From Phocoena phocoena (taxonomy: Eukaryota; Chordata; Mammalia; Artiodactyla; Phocoenidae), in contig NC_089235.1 in assembly GCF_963924675.1 (NCBI RefSeq), positions 62,120,220-62,184,219 of the forward strand: 64,000 bases of DNA. Reading direction: 5' to 3'. The notes under the pieces were generated by a model. The model ran no database searches. It saw only the letters and a program-made list of their open reading frames with translations, and was not told where the DNA came from. Positions within the stretch are counted from its first letter, which is position 1, and every line of letters begins with the position of its first letter. The position numbers were made by a program, and so were the translations under genes. Positions 47,689-59,110 of this stretch are shown here, piece after piece.

Positions 47689-48024
47689 TACAGTGTAATT
47701 ATTATTATTTTTTTGGCTGCGTTGGGTCTTCGTTGCTGTGCAGGCTTTCTCTAGTTGCGACGAGCGGGGGCTACTCTTCGTTGCGCTGTGTGGGCTTCTC
47801 ATTGCGGTGGCTTCTCTTGTTGCGGAGTACAGGCTCTAGGCACACGGGCTTCAGTGGTTGTGGCACATGGGCTTTAGAGCGCAGGCTCAGTAGTTGTGAC
47901 GCACAGGCGTAGTTGCTCCGCGACATGTGGGATCTTCCCGGACCAGGGCTTGAACCCGTGTCCCCTGCATTGACAGGCGGGTTCTTAACCACTGTGCCAC
48001 CAGGGAAGCCCCTACAGTGTAATT
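47689..48024 (-). mobile_element. CHR-type SINE, long form, perfect 12-bp TSD
   Basis: The TSD 'tacagtgtaatt' is at 47689-47700 and 48013-48024. The body has 'ttggctgcgttgggtcttcg' and head complement 'gtgccaccagggaagcccc'. Confidence 0.97.
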
Positions 48025-48532
48025 TTATAATGCTATAAACATAAATGCCATAACGTTGTGATGTAAAGGATAAAATAAGGAATTATTGTTAGCAAATCTT
48101 ATCCACGGAAATTTGTTTTCCATGGTTTTAGGAGGATTGAATATTCTCTATATACGGAGTCAGAGTTTCCAAGGGAGTTCCAGTTTCCCAGCAACTCATT
48201 GCTAGATCACAGATTCTAACTTTGAGTTATGAAAACATGGCCACCACATATGTGTACGTTAGAGTTAATGATAAATACCAGCTAGTATCTTAAGCAGAGC
48301 TCTGAATTGTCCAGCTAATAATTAATTTCATAAGTTAAACATTAAAGAAAGTCAGCCTCTAGGCTTTGAGCAAAAGGTTGCTGGATAAAAGTGGTTCCCT
48401 AGCTTGAAACCAGTAGGCATAAAAATCAAGCCCACTTATGAAATCCTAACCAGCTTTATTTATGAATGGTTAATGGTGCTCTGTAATCAGGACAGAACTT
48501 GTTAGCTGAGTAATTAACTTGCATGCAAATGT

Positions 48533-48566
48533 ATATGTGTGTGTGTATATATATATATATATATAA
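48533..48566. repeat. (GT)n(AT)n microsatellite
   Basis: 'gtgtgtgtgt' followed by about ten AT units. Confidence 0.95.
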
Positions 48567-49051
48567 TGATATTATTATCATTATTACAGTTTTACAGTGA
48601 AGAATTCTTGAATTCAAAGCCTTTAAGATATTTTTCCAAGGTTGCATAGCTAACCGGTAGCTACTAGGCATTGTGCCTTAGAAAGGAGTTTCCGTTGGTC
48701 CAGGATGTATGTAATCGGGTGTGGCTTGCCGGGCACTGTGGAATGAACATGGTCTTTGGAGGGAAACAGGCAGGATTTACATCCCATCTCCTTCACCTAC
48801 TGTGGGACCTTGTCGACATCTCAACTCTTCCATTCCTCAGGTTTTAAAATTTATTAAATTAAAGTCATATTATATACCTTTGAGAGTTGTTATGTTTGGT
48901 TGGTTCGTTGGGTTTTTGGTTTTGCTTTTTGAAATCCTAGGACTACCCACATGTACTAGAAAAACTCAACATACGATTGGACTCGTGGCTAAGGTTTTTT
49001 AATCTTAAAAAGACAGAGAGAAGGATCAGCAAGGGAAAAAGACACATTGGG

Positions 49052-49505
49052 TGTTGTCTGGAGAAATCCAGGTGCAGGATTTCTCTGTTCTTCCTTCCAG
49101 GGCCGAGCAGAACTGGTTCCTTCTTCCAGCAGGGACATGCAGTAACACGTGTACAATATCTCTGCCCAGGGAAACCCACTTGAAACTCAGAGGGCAAGAT
49201 TTTTATTGGGGGCTGCTCATAGAGGCATACTCTGCCTGCCCAGACAGCCACACTCCCTGCCTTTCAGACTCTCAGAAGGAAAGCACGTATTCTCCATTAA
49301 TTGCAGTGTTTGTGCAAACAATCTGGGCAGGCTGGTACAGCAGAATTCAGTGTCCCAGGTAAAGCAAAGTTGCCTTATCAGACGGTAACTCAGAGAACCT
49401 TTCAAAAGCCAAGTTCCCAGAAGCTAGCCACGGGCCAGCCCCACAAGCAGGCTTTTCTGTTTCAAGGCTGCTATGGTAACTCTTTCCTGCCCAGAGCTGC
49501 TGTGA
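49052..49505 (-). mobile_element. Possible ancient LTR
   Basis: The plus strand begins 'tgttgtctggagaaatccag'. The complement contains an 'aataaa' signal (plus 'tttttattggggg' near 49199), followed by about 150 bp ending in 'ccagacaaca'. This layout fits an antisense LTR of mammalian ERVL or similar type. The 5' edge is not defined and no internal genes are seen. Confidence 0.4.
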
Positions 49506-49599
49506 GAATTAAACGATAAAGGTGGGCGAAAGCTGTTAGCAGAGTCTACCTCTTACGGCCCTCAAATGCCAGCTATTGTACTTGATCTGATCAATTCTA

Positions 49600-49790
49600 A
49601 ATAACAGTTAAAATGTACAGAGTCCCTGCTATATGCCAGACACTGTTCTAATCCTCGTTTACTCCTTTAAATAACTCTATGAGTTAGGTATCGTAATAAT
49701 TCTCATTCTTAAAATGAGGTTAAGTAACTTGCTGAAGACAAGAGCTAGTAAGATTCAAGATTCACATCAAGGTAATCTGGCTCTTAATCG
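49600..49790 (+). repeat. MIR SINE remnant
   Basis: 'tatatgccagacactgttct', 'ctctatgagttaggtatcgt' and 'aggttaagtaacttgctgaa' are a good MIR match. Confidence 0.85.
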
Positions 49791-50507
49791 GTAAAGAAGG
49801 TTGGGTGCTAATTATAAGCTTCCCTAGACTAGGAAAAAAATTCTCAACTTTTATTGCATCAGCTCACACAGCCTGTCAGATATTGCAACTATAATCATTG
49901 TTAGCTCATAAAATATTACAAGATTCCCTTTTCGCAAACAGTGACCGAGTACCTTGAGATTTTTGTGTGACCTTTGCCAACGCGATGAACGCATTTCTTT
50001 ACTCACGTAAATATCTCCCTCAACTGCTGAGCTGCTCTCCAGCTATCTTTTCCTTAAATGGAGGGTAACAGACAGCAGAGTCACGTGGGTAAGTCGCTCA
50101 CAGCTGCAGCAGCTGACCCTGGATAATCAGGCTACTGCTGCTATGTCCAGGCGTATAATTTCCTCTTTTAAAGATTTAGTCAGAGCACTTTAACAATTTC
50201 AACACTTCATCAAGCCCTCTCTTTTTCTTTTGTTTTTGAAAAATATAATTATATAAATTTTGCAACACACAAAGCAGTTTTCCATGTATTATATTTTTAA
50301 TCCTCCCAGCTGCTCGAGGGTAGTTTTGGTGATCCCATTCTCCAGTGGAAGACAGTAGCTGAGACATTTTCCCTGGTAGCCATGAAGAGAGAATTTGGGA
50401 TCTTCTGCAAAGGAAGTTAGATGCCAGATCCAGACAGGAATTAACCCCATCTTCTCAGTAATTAAGAGCACTTGACAGAGTTCGGCCCAGCCTGGAATAG
50501 CGTAGTC

Positions 50508-50553
50508 AAAGAAGAAGAGAGGGAGGGAAGGAAGGATGGGAGGAAGGAAGAAC
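50508..50553. repeat. GA-rich low-complexity tract
   Basis: Imperfect (gaagga)n purine run on the plus strand. Confidence 0.85.
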
Positions 50554-50934
50554 AAAGGCACTGATGATTGAGGAGTTTGCAACTTGCCCAAGACCATATG
50601 ATATTACAGAAAAAAGTTATTCTGACACTTGTTAAAATGGTAAGGAAGACTTTAAGACTAGTGCAATAGGAGTATTGTAGCAAGGGAGGGAGATGGGGCT
50701 CAACTCCAAGAACAGCAAGGACAAGTGGGGATTTATAGCCATGGAACAGGGTGAGGGGGTCAGTGGATGGAAATTTATTAATGGGAGACACCAAGAGCAG
50801 GGGGATTTTGAGGCCAGGGACTTAGACGTCAAAGATGGAGGATGAGGAGCTTGATAAAATAATAAGGGTGATCAGATATCACGATTTGGGGGAATCCTGA
50901 CTTAGCAGGATTCTTTGCTAAGGCTGGGCCTGGG

Positions 50935-51070
50935 TAGGTCAAATCTGGCTGAGTCACATGCCTACCTCCTGACCCTGGATGAGCAGGGCCCTTTGACTGA
51001 CAGACTCACCAAGTCAGGGAGGGGCATTCTTCCACCAAAAAAAAATTTTTTTTTGAAAGTTCTGTTACCA
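50935..51070 (+). repeat. Repeat copy A, similar to 52165-52320
   Basis: 'gcagggccctttgactgaca', 'gactcaccaagtcagg', then (a)n(t)n and 'agttctgttaccacagg'. Copy B has the same order with substitutions. They are either two members of one dispersed family or an old duplication. Confidence 0.8.
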
Positions 51071-51100
51071 CAGGATAGGGGCCAATGTCAAGGCTTTGTA

Positions 51101-51408
51101 GAAATGAGGGCTCAGGGACTTCCCTGGTGGTCCAGGCGTTAAGAATCTGCCTTCCAGTGCAGGGAACTTGGGTTCCACCCTGGTCGGGGAACTAAGATCC
51201 CACATGCCGAGGGGCAACTAGCCCGTGCTCTGCAACTACTGAGCCCGCGCACTCTAGAGCCCCAGCGCCACAACTGGAGAGAAGCCTACACACCTCAAGG
51301 AAGAGCCCGCGCGCTGCAACGAAAGATCCCACGTGCCGTAACTAAGACCTAAGCAGCCAAATAAATAAATAAAAGTATTTTTAAAAAGAAATGGAAATGA
51401 GGGCTCAG
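51101..51408 (+). mobile_element. CHR-type SINE, long form, perfect 15-bp TSD
   Basis: The TSD 'gaaatgagggctcag' is at 51101-51115 and 51394-51408. The body includes 'gcaactactgagcccgcgca' and a 'agcagccaaataaataaata' end. Confidence 0.97.
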
Positions 51409-51630
51409 AGAAACCTGACTAAAGTCTGGAAAGGAGAGAGTCTTTGTCAATGGTACCGTACCCTTGCTTACCTGCCCTTTCTTCTTCCCTATCAAGACTA
51501 TCCTCTCCTGCTTTTGCTTTTGGTAACTCCTTGTCACCAACAAAATGAAGATTTTTCCATTACAGGTGGTACCCAGTATCTTAGTGTTTCTTTACCCTTA
51601 ACTGGAATATAAGTGCTTTGAAGACAGATA

Positions 51631-51778
51631 ATTTGTTTTCTGGGAACTTCCTGGTGGTCCATTGGTGAGGACTCCATGCTTCAATGGCAGGGGCACTGGT
51701 ACCATCCCTGGTTTGGGATCTAGATCCTGCATGCTGCTCCATGCAGCCAAAAAAAAAAAAAAAAAGGATTTGTTTTCT
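51631..51778 (+). mobile_element. CHR-type SINE, short form
   Basis: The TSD 'atttgttttct' is at 51631-51641 and 51768-51778. Head 'gggaacttcctggtggtcca' and a long A-run. Confidence 0.94.
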
Positions 51779-52164
51779 TGTCTCTGTATCCCCCATGGCT
51801 TGGCACTTATATATTAGCTATTCAGTAAAAAATGTGTAGAACAAATGAACGACAGTAGTGACCACTTTTTGAGGATTTGCCATTTGCCAGGCACACCGTT
51901 GGGTGTTTACACCAGCTAGAGTTCTTTGAATATAAGCAGCCTCAATCATCATTTGCTTCAAATATATGGCAGAGCGAACTAATAGTTAAAGCACTGGAAA
52001 GCCAAGCTGCCTGGAGAAGAACTGGAGCAGCTCTTGGGGATCCAGTTGTGAGGAACTAGTGATGAAGGGCAATCCCTCACAGACACCTACAGCTAAGAAA
52101 CCAGTGCTAGCTATTTTCTGCCTATGCTGGCCCTCTCTCTGGAGACTAAACTCTAGAGAACAAC

Positions 52165-52320
52165 TCTGATTGGCTGAGTCTGGGTCACATGCCCACCTCT
52201 TGCCCCCTGGATAGGCAGGGCCCTTTGACTGACAGACTAACCAAGTGGTGGTGGGTTGTTGTTCCACCCAAAGAAAAAAAAATTTTTTTCTTGCAAGTTC
52301 TGTTACCACAAGGCAGGCTG
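52165..52320 (+). repeat. Repeat copy B, similar to 50935-51070
   Basis: 'gggtcacatgcccacctctt', 'gcagggccctttgactgaca', (a)n(t)n and 'agttctgttaccacaagg'. Same strand as copy A, about 1.2 kb away. Confidence 0.8.
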
Positions 52321-53937
52321 GGCAGGCGAAAGCAACAGACAGGCTGTCCTTTACTGCTATCAGTTCATTTAATCCTCCCCCCAAATCAATTCACTTGATA
52401 TTATTTTCCCTGTTGCTTTAGATGACAATATTTAAGCATTTGCCATGAGCCTAATCATTCTCAGCTCCTAAATTTTATACTCTGAATAGAAGAAAATAAA
52501 GATTGGGTAGGATATTTCCATAATCTGCTTTCAATAATTAATATTTCAAGTGTCATCTTTATCAGCAGCTGTTATCTACTGTAACTTTTTCCTTTCTCGA
52601 TTTAAAATTTCTTGGAATTTTCCTACTGTGCCCTCTGATAGGCTTTGGCTCTGTTTTACTTTTTATTATAGCTGAATCCAAAGCAGGAAGAAAAACGGAC
52701 ACAGCCAGCCTGCTGTCACAATGCAAACAGAAGGAAACAGGTTTCCTTGGTAAAGTCACAGGCTAATACTTTGGCACACAGTATAGTATTGGTTTTGTTG
52801 AAGGACAGCAGGTCTGTAGCTACACAAAGGCATGACTTTTAGAAGGTATGAAAGGAGTGAGAGATGCCTCATCTTATGTAATCTTCCAAAAGAAGGGTGT
52901 TATGTGCAAAGAATAGAGGTCTTTTGTGAACAGTGTCATACCTGTAAATATTTCTTTCCTTAGTTGACATCAGTATAGCTTTTGTCAGGTGTCCAGAAAC
53001 TGATCCTCTAGATACAGACTGTGGCTCTGTAGCCTGGGCCCCTACCGACTCCTGCCTTGCTTCTGACAGCTTGTGGGCCGGTGGCCGCTGCAGTACATGG
53101 TCTTCAGTTTGCCCAAACGTGACCTTGTTAAAGAGGCACAAGGAAACCTTAAAAACACATGCACACAATCTCTGTGCAGTTGAAGCTTATGAAAGTATGC
53201 AGTCTCCTGGCCTTACATGGTAATTTAAGGACTCAGCTGGGTTTCGGTGGTCATTTTTGGAGGGACCTGGAGGCTGGGGTCTCAAGTTTATTAAAAGAAC
53301 AATATGTCAGGATCTCCTGGGTGGAATGGACAGTTCAGACTGCTGATTCTAATGTGCCCCTTCCCTCTCCTCCTGGTCAAGAAGCACAGTGGTGTTCACT
53401 CCTGGTTACTGATGGACATGAGCTTGACCACAGCCCTCAAGGGGAGATTGGGGGTGGGGGGGGGAGCAAAAAGTTAAGAGGTTCTCCTTTAAGGACAAAC
53501 TGCCTCCATTCTCTTTTTTCTAGCTCTGACCCTGTGTCAATCTTGAGGGAGCTCCTCTCTCAGCTGGGAGGCTGGGAGTTTGGGCAGGGATTCCTGTGTG
53601 GGACCCAGGCTCTCCTTGAGCAGTTATGACGATTATTCTCACGGCCGTTTCATCTTCGCCACACTGAGGTCTCTCTTAGTTCTTCCTCTAGAAAATCTCC
53701 CACCTGCCACTTAGGGCTCTCAATTCTTAGCCACTCACTTTAACTCAGTTTTTCTTAGCTGATACGTTTGTCTCAGGCAGTGTGCCTGGGTTGTCTTTTG
53801 TGTTCTGGCCTATAGTCCTTTGGAGACGCTCCTTCTTTCTAGCTGCCTCCGCCCTGCTCCCTCCTCCCCTCTTCTGCCAGAAATGGATCAACAAGCTGAA
53901 GTCTGTTGATACCATGGAGTGATTATCCGGTATAAAA

Positions 53938-54297
53938 CTGACCATATGTAAAACTACAGTGAGGTATCACCTCACACTGGTCAGAATGTCCATCACCAAA
54001 GAGTCTACAAATAAGTGCTGGAGAGGGTGTGGAGAAAAGGGAACCCTCCTACACTGTTGGTGGGAATAAATTGGTGCAGCCACTATGGAGAACAGTATGG
54101 AGGTTCCTTAAAAAACTAAAAATAGAGTTACCATATGATCCAGCAATCCCACTCCTGAGCATATACCCAGAAAAGAGGAAAACTGTAATTTGAAAAGATA
54201 CATGCACACTGATGTTCATAGCAGCACTATTTACAATAGCCAGGACATGGAAGCAACCTAAGTGTCCACTGACAGATGAATGGATAAAGAAGATGTG

Positions 54298-54346
<49 letters not shown>

Positions 54347-55144
54347 AATATTACTCAGTCATAAAAAAGGATGGAATATTGCCATTTACAGCAACATAGT
54401 TGGACCCAGAGATTATCATACTAAGCGAAGGAAGTCAGAGAAAAACAAAAATTATGTGATATCACTTATATGTGGAATCTAAAAAACAATACAAATTAAA
54501 TTCTTTACAGAAAAGAAACAGACTCACAAATATAGAGAACAGACTTGTGGTTACCAAAGAGGAAAGAGGTAGGGAGGGTAAAGGATAAATTAGGAGTGTG
54601 GGATTAACAGACACACCAATATAAATATATAAAATAGATAAGCACTAAAGATTTTCTGTATAGCACAGAAAACTATATCTTGTAATAACCTATAATGGAA
54701 AAGAATCTGAAAAAAAATGTGTAACTGAATCACTTTGCTGTACACCTGAAGCTAACACAATATTGTAAATCAACTGTACTTCAAGTAAAAAGCAAAACAG
54801 GACTTCCCTGGTGGCACAGTGGTTAAGAATTTGCCTGCCAATGCTGGGGACGCAGGTTCGGTCCCTGGTCCTGGAAGATCCCACTTGCCACGGAGCAGCT
54901 AAGCCCGTGAGCCACAACTACTGAAGCCCGCGCGCCTAGAGCCTGTGCTCCGCAGCAAGAGAAGCCACAGCAATGAGAAACACTCGCACCTCAACGAAGA
55001 GTAGCCCCCGCTCACCGCAACTAGAGGAAGCCTGCGTGCAGCAACGAAGACCCAATGCAGCCAAAAATATAAGTAAATTAATTAAAAATTTTTTTAAATG
55101 AATTAAAAAATTGTAAAAAAACAAAAAACCTGACCATATGTAAA
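53938..55144 (+). mobile_element. 5'-truncated L1 with a SINE in its A-rich tail
   Basis: A 15-bp direct repeat 'ctgaccatatgtaaa' (53938-53952 and 55130-55144) brackets the whole block. The L1 part to about 54800 has decayed ORF2 end and 3' UTR. A (CA)n tract at 54300-54344 replaces the usual 'tatatataca' motif. A long-form CHR SINE (about 54801-55080) sits in the L1 tail, followed by A/T-rich residue. Confidence 0.92.
54300..54344. repeat. (CA)22 microsatellite inside L1
   Basis: Uninterrupted CA dinucleotides between L1 'agaagatgtggt' and 'ggaatattactcag'. Confidence 0.97.
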
Positions 55145-56445
55145 CTCTGATCAATGTGACTATAGAACAGTATTAAGTTAAAATTTAAGAAGGGATTACA
55201 CACACACACATCCTTATTACAGTTGGAAAAATACTTTTATTAATATCATAAGCAATTTTAATCTAAAATGGAGAGTAATCTTTTTGTAAAATTGCTTATA
55301 TATATTATTTTTAACCTGACATAACATTTTAAAGACTCTAACATTTTATCTAGCTTTATTCTGAAAAGGTCCCCTTCACTTTCTTGCTCTCTGTCCCAGT
55401 AATGACATTTGACCCAACAAGGAGCCCAGCCCCTCTCCTTTCTCCTTTCCACCCGAGGAAAGCCTGCATATCAGAATCTATATTCCTTCCATTTTATTTT
55501 AGCCACTCCCTTAGCTGTGGCCTAGGTTTCAGTCTGATTGGAAATGACCAAAGCCACCAGGCCAAAGAAGGGGGTCTGGGTATTGGTTTTGGCCACTGGC
55601 AAAACCACTCCTGTCTCTCTGAAGTCCTCTTCCACAGTTGCTGGGAACTTAACCTCAAGCAAGGATTCCTGTCAAGTGGGAACATAATGTACTTCCTCAT
55701 CAAAATGAAGGAAATAGGGCAGGGAGATAGTGTGTGTGTGGGGGAAGCAGACAGCAATACCAACAACTTTTGACCACTTGGCTGTCAAGAGCTCAGGATA
55801 AGAATTATCTTCTAGGACAAATGGCTCTCAAAGTGCTACACTTAAAGGGATGAACTTGTTTGTTAGCTGATCTGTTCCTATGAGGTACCAGCCCCTAGAC
55901 TGATCCTATTTTCCATGGAAATAGGATGAAAGCCACAAATGCAATCCATATATGTAATTTTAAATTTTCTAGTAGCTGCAGTGAAAGTAAAATGGAACAG
56001 ATGAAATTAACCTTAATAATATATATTTAACTCATCATCTCCAAAATGTTATTTCAAAATATAATCGATATGGAAAATAGCGATCAGCTCTTTTATGTTC
56101 TTTTTTTTCATATTCAATTTTCCAAATCCAGTGTGTATTTTACACTTATAGCTCCTTGCCACATTTCTGGTGCTTGTCAGCCATTCTGGAGAGCAAAGCT
56201 CTAGACCTTTGAGCAAAGCACAGAGTATGGTGGTATCCCAGTGAGTGTGTATTCCACTTTTCAGCCCCTTAGCTCAGAGATCTTTGTTGAGATCTTTGTT
56301 CCCCGACAGCTGAAATGCCTATAAGTTTGTGTTGAGGAAACACCTTGGTATCTCTATTTTGCTGTACCAGTTTGGACACCCAAGTAAACCTGGGGGCCAG
56401 CCACACAAGTTTCTGGAATGGCAACAATTCTTCTCTCTCTCTCTC

Positions 56446-56573
56446 TTTTTTACTTTTTTTCCTATTTTTTGCCGTGAGGCATGTGGGATCTTAGTTCCCC
56501 GACCAGGGATTGAACCTGTGCCTCCTGCAGTGGAAGTGAGGTGTCTTAACCACTGGACTGCCAGGGAAGTCCC
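56446..56573 (-). mobile_element. CHR-type SINE, short form
   Basis: 'catgtgggatcttagttccc', 'cgaccagggattgaacctgt' and head complement 'actgccagggaagtccc'. Diverged copy. Confidence 0.9.
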
Positions 56574-56717
56574 TCTTCTCTCTTCTTTAGCCCAGTGATT
56601 TCACAGTCATGTTTTCTTTTTTCTCTGATTTTTTAAATATTTCCTTTGATTAAATATTTTTAATATTTCCACAAATCAGAAATTGTTGACTGAGATCATC
56701 TGGACTGGATCTGAACT

Positions 56718-56948
56718 CAGCAGTTCTCTCTTTTTTTTTATTTTGCGGTACACGGGCCTCTCACTGTTGTGGCCTCTCCCGTTGCGGAGCACAGGCTCTG
56801 GACGCGCAGGCTCAGTGGCCATGGCTCACGGGCCCAGCCGCTCTGCGGCATGTGGGATCTTCCTGGACCGGGGCACGAACCCGAGTCCCCTGCATCGGCA
56901 GGCGGACTCTCAACCACTGAGCCACCAGGGGAGCCCCAGCAGTTCTCT
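56718..56948 (-). mobile_element. CHR-type SINE
   Basis: The body lies between TSD copies 'cagcagttctct' at 56718-56729 and 56937-56948. 'gcggtacacgggcctctcac' start and head complement 'gagccaccaggggagcccc'. Confidence 0.95.
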
Positions 56949-57779
56949 TTTTGCTCAGAATGGGCTTATCCAGTATTCGAACCCAAATTCAGGAGCACTT
57001 TCTTAAATTCCTAGTCTTTGTCATGGGATCCTTTGGATTTTTGCTGACAGCAGAACAATATTATTTATTCACGGTGCATGGGCATCACTGCAGCCCTGTC
57101 TTCCAGAGAGCTGTGGCTTCCCATATATTTATTAATTTCACTTGCTTTGGTTAAAAGAAGTTATTGTAATTTATTTTCCGCAGATGGAAACACTGAGACC
57201 CAGGGACTGTCCATAACCACTTCTGTCACCAGGGAGTCAGAGCCGAGTTGCTGGAAGGCATATCTTATGCCTGTTAAGACTTTCTGTCTAATTGCTCTTG
57301 GCTTCCGAGTAAAGCATAGCTTGTTACAAGGTGTGGGCTGCAGATAAACAGAAAGTGTTTGTTTTCTAAGCCTTTGATTTCTGTGTCCAGACCTGAGTTT
57401 GGAACAATAACAGAATTGTGTTTTGCTACAAATAAGAGAAAATGTAGTAATGCCTGCTTGAACAGAAAGGTTCCTCTTTATTTAGGAAGAGTCACCTTTC
57501 CCAGAGATTTCTACTGACATTACATGGGCCAGATCTGTGTCAACATGGACTCGTTCGCTGGATGGCAATCAGTGAATCTAATGCTGTTAGCTGGGCACAC
57601 TGCTGCCCTGTACAAATAATAAAGGAGGAAGAAAGGGAAAATGGGTTTTGGACAAGCAGCTAGCATTGTCAGCCACAAGGACAAGTGTCTTTTTCATTAA
57701 GTAACTAAGTGACCTTCCCTCTGAAACATGGGCTTCCAAGGAACAGTTTGTTTCTTCTGTCCTCACTCTGAGCTCCTGG

Positions 57780-57980
57780 TAGCTCTAAGCTAGATTTAAA
57801 GCAGGTGGATGTACAAGTGTTAATGTCTTAGTTTTGACCTAGTTTTGTCTTAGTTTATATCATGGTTATATTAACGTCAGGGGGTGCTGGGTGAAGGATA
57901 TATGGAAACTGTCTGTACGGTCTTTACAGCTTTTTTTATAAATCTAAAATTATTTTAAAACATAAAGTTTACTGGGAAAA
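57780..57980 (+). mobile_element. Old L1 3' end
   Basis: 'ttagtttatatcatggttat', 'gggggtgctgggtgaaggat', 'aaactgtctgtacggtcttt' and 'aaatctaaaattattttaaa' match the typical end of older mammalian L1s. Confidence 0.75.
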
Positions 57981-58494
57981 AAAGTAGGTGAGGTGTTTCC
58001 TATTTTCCTTTTTTGTTTAAGATGAGTACAAGTATAAATAATGTAGAAATATATGGAGACTTATTTTTTTAAAAGCTACTAAATCTCACCACTGACATCC
58101 TCCTTTTCTGAACGTCTGCATCTTCCTCCAAGGGTCCTAGTCTCTCCAGTTTCATAATGGAATACCTGATAAATTACACTAAAGCACGCACAGGTTATAC
58201 GGTAACCTTTCTGGGAATGGTAAGCAGATATCATCTGGGAATAAGGCTTTGGTGGGCTTTCACAGCTAGTGGTTTTGAGTAGGATTTATTCTGATACCTC
58301 CAGCATCACATTGGATGTCCTTCTCTACGTTGCTGGCCATGCTGAATTTATCTGGTTTAGGTAGGATGCCTTCTTTTCCCACAGACCACCTAGAGTTGCT
58401 GCCAGAAGGTTTGCTTACATAGGTGAAGTCTGAAAAGGATTAGAAAGGTATCCTTTGGGCATGACACCTGGGTGGGCCCTCAATTGGAAGCCCA

Positions 58495-58660
58495 CACATG
58501 GCTAACATTAATTGAATGCTTCTATGTACCAGAAACTCTAATAAGCCTTTTACCTATGTTGTTTCATTACCTCTTCAACTCATTTTACAGATGAATAAAA
58601 TTGAAGTTCAGGGGCGTTAAGTAACTTAGTAAAGAGTGAAGCCAGTGTTCAACCCAAGAC
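58495..58660 (+). repeat. MIR SINE remnant
   Basis: 'gaatgcttctatgtaccaga', 'ctcattttacagatgaataa' and 'gttaagtaacttagtaaaga' follow the MIR 3' half. Confidence 0.75.
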
Positions 58661-58899
58661 CATCTGTAGGCAGAGGGGTGTTTACCATGCTGTCTCTTTG
58701 TCCTTTTAATAAGCAATTCCAAGGTAATCAACATTTTACCCTGGTGAAGAATTCTGTAGAAAACATGCCCAGCCAAGTTGTCTTCTGTTACCTGGCGACA
58801 GGAATAAATGAGGAAAAAGCAGACTGCTTTCTGGTGTTTGTAAGCTCATTGCCTCCTCATTTGGCATTATTATGGGATGGGAGACAGTCTAGGGAGGAG

Positions 58900-59110
58900 A
58901 TTAAGGGATGGGGTTTCAGAGTTAATCTGTCAATGCTTCTGTCTTGGATCTTCCAGTTAATGACTATGGGACCTTGGGCAAGTTGACCTTGTGTAATCTC
59001 ATCTGTAAAATACAAATAATTATAATAGCTCTCTCTGCTGCTTTGAGAACTGAATGATATAATCATGCCATGTGTACCACTTAGTAAATGTTAGTTGATT
59101 GCTACTCTTA
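58900..59110 (+). repeat. MIR SINE remnant
   Basis: 'atgactatgggaccttgggc', 'taatctcatctgtaaaatac' and 'agtaaatgttagttgattgc' follow MIR order. Confidence 0.75.
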
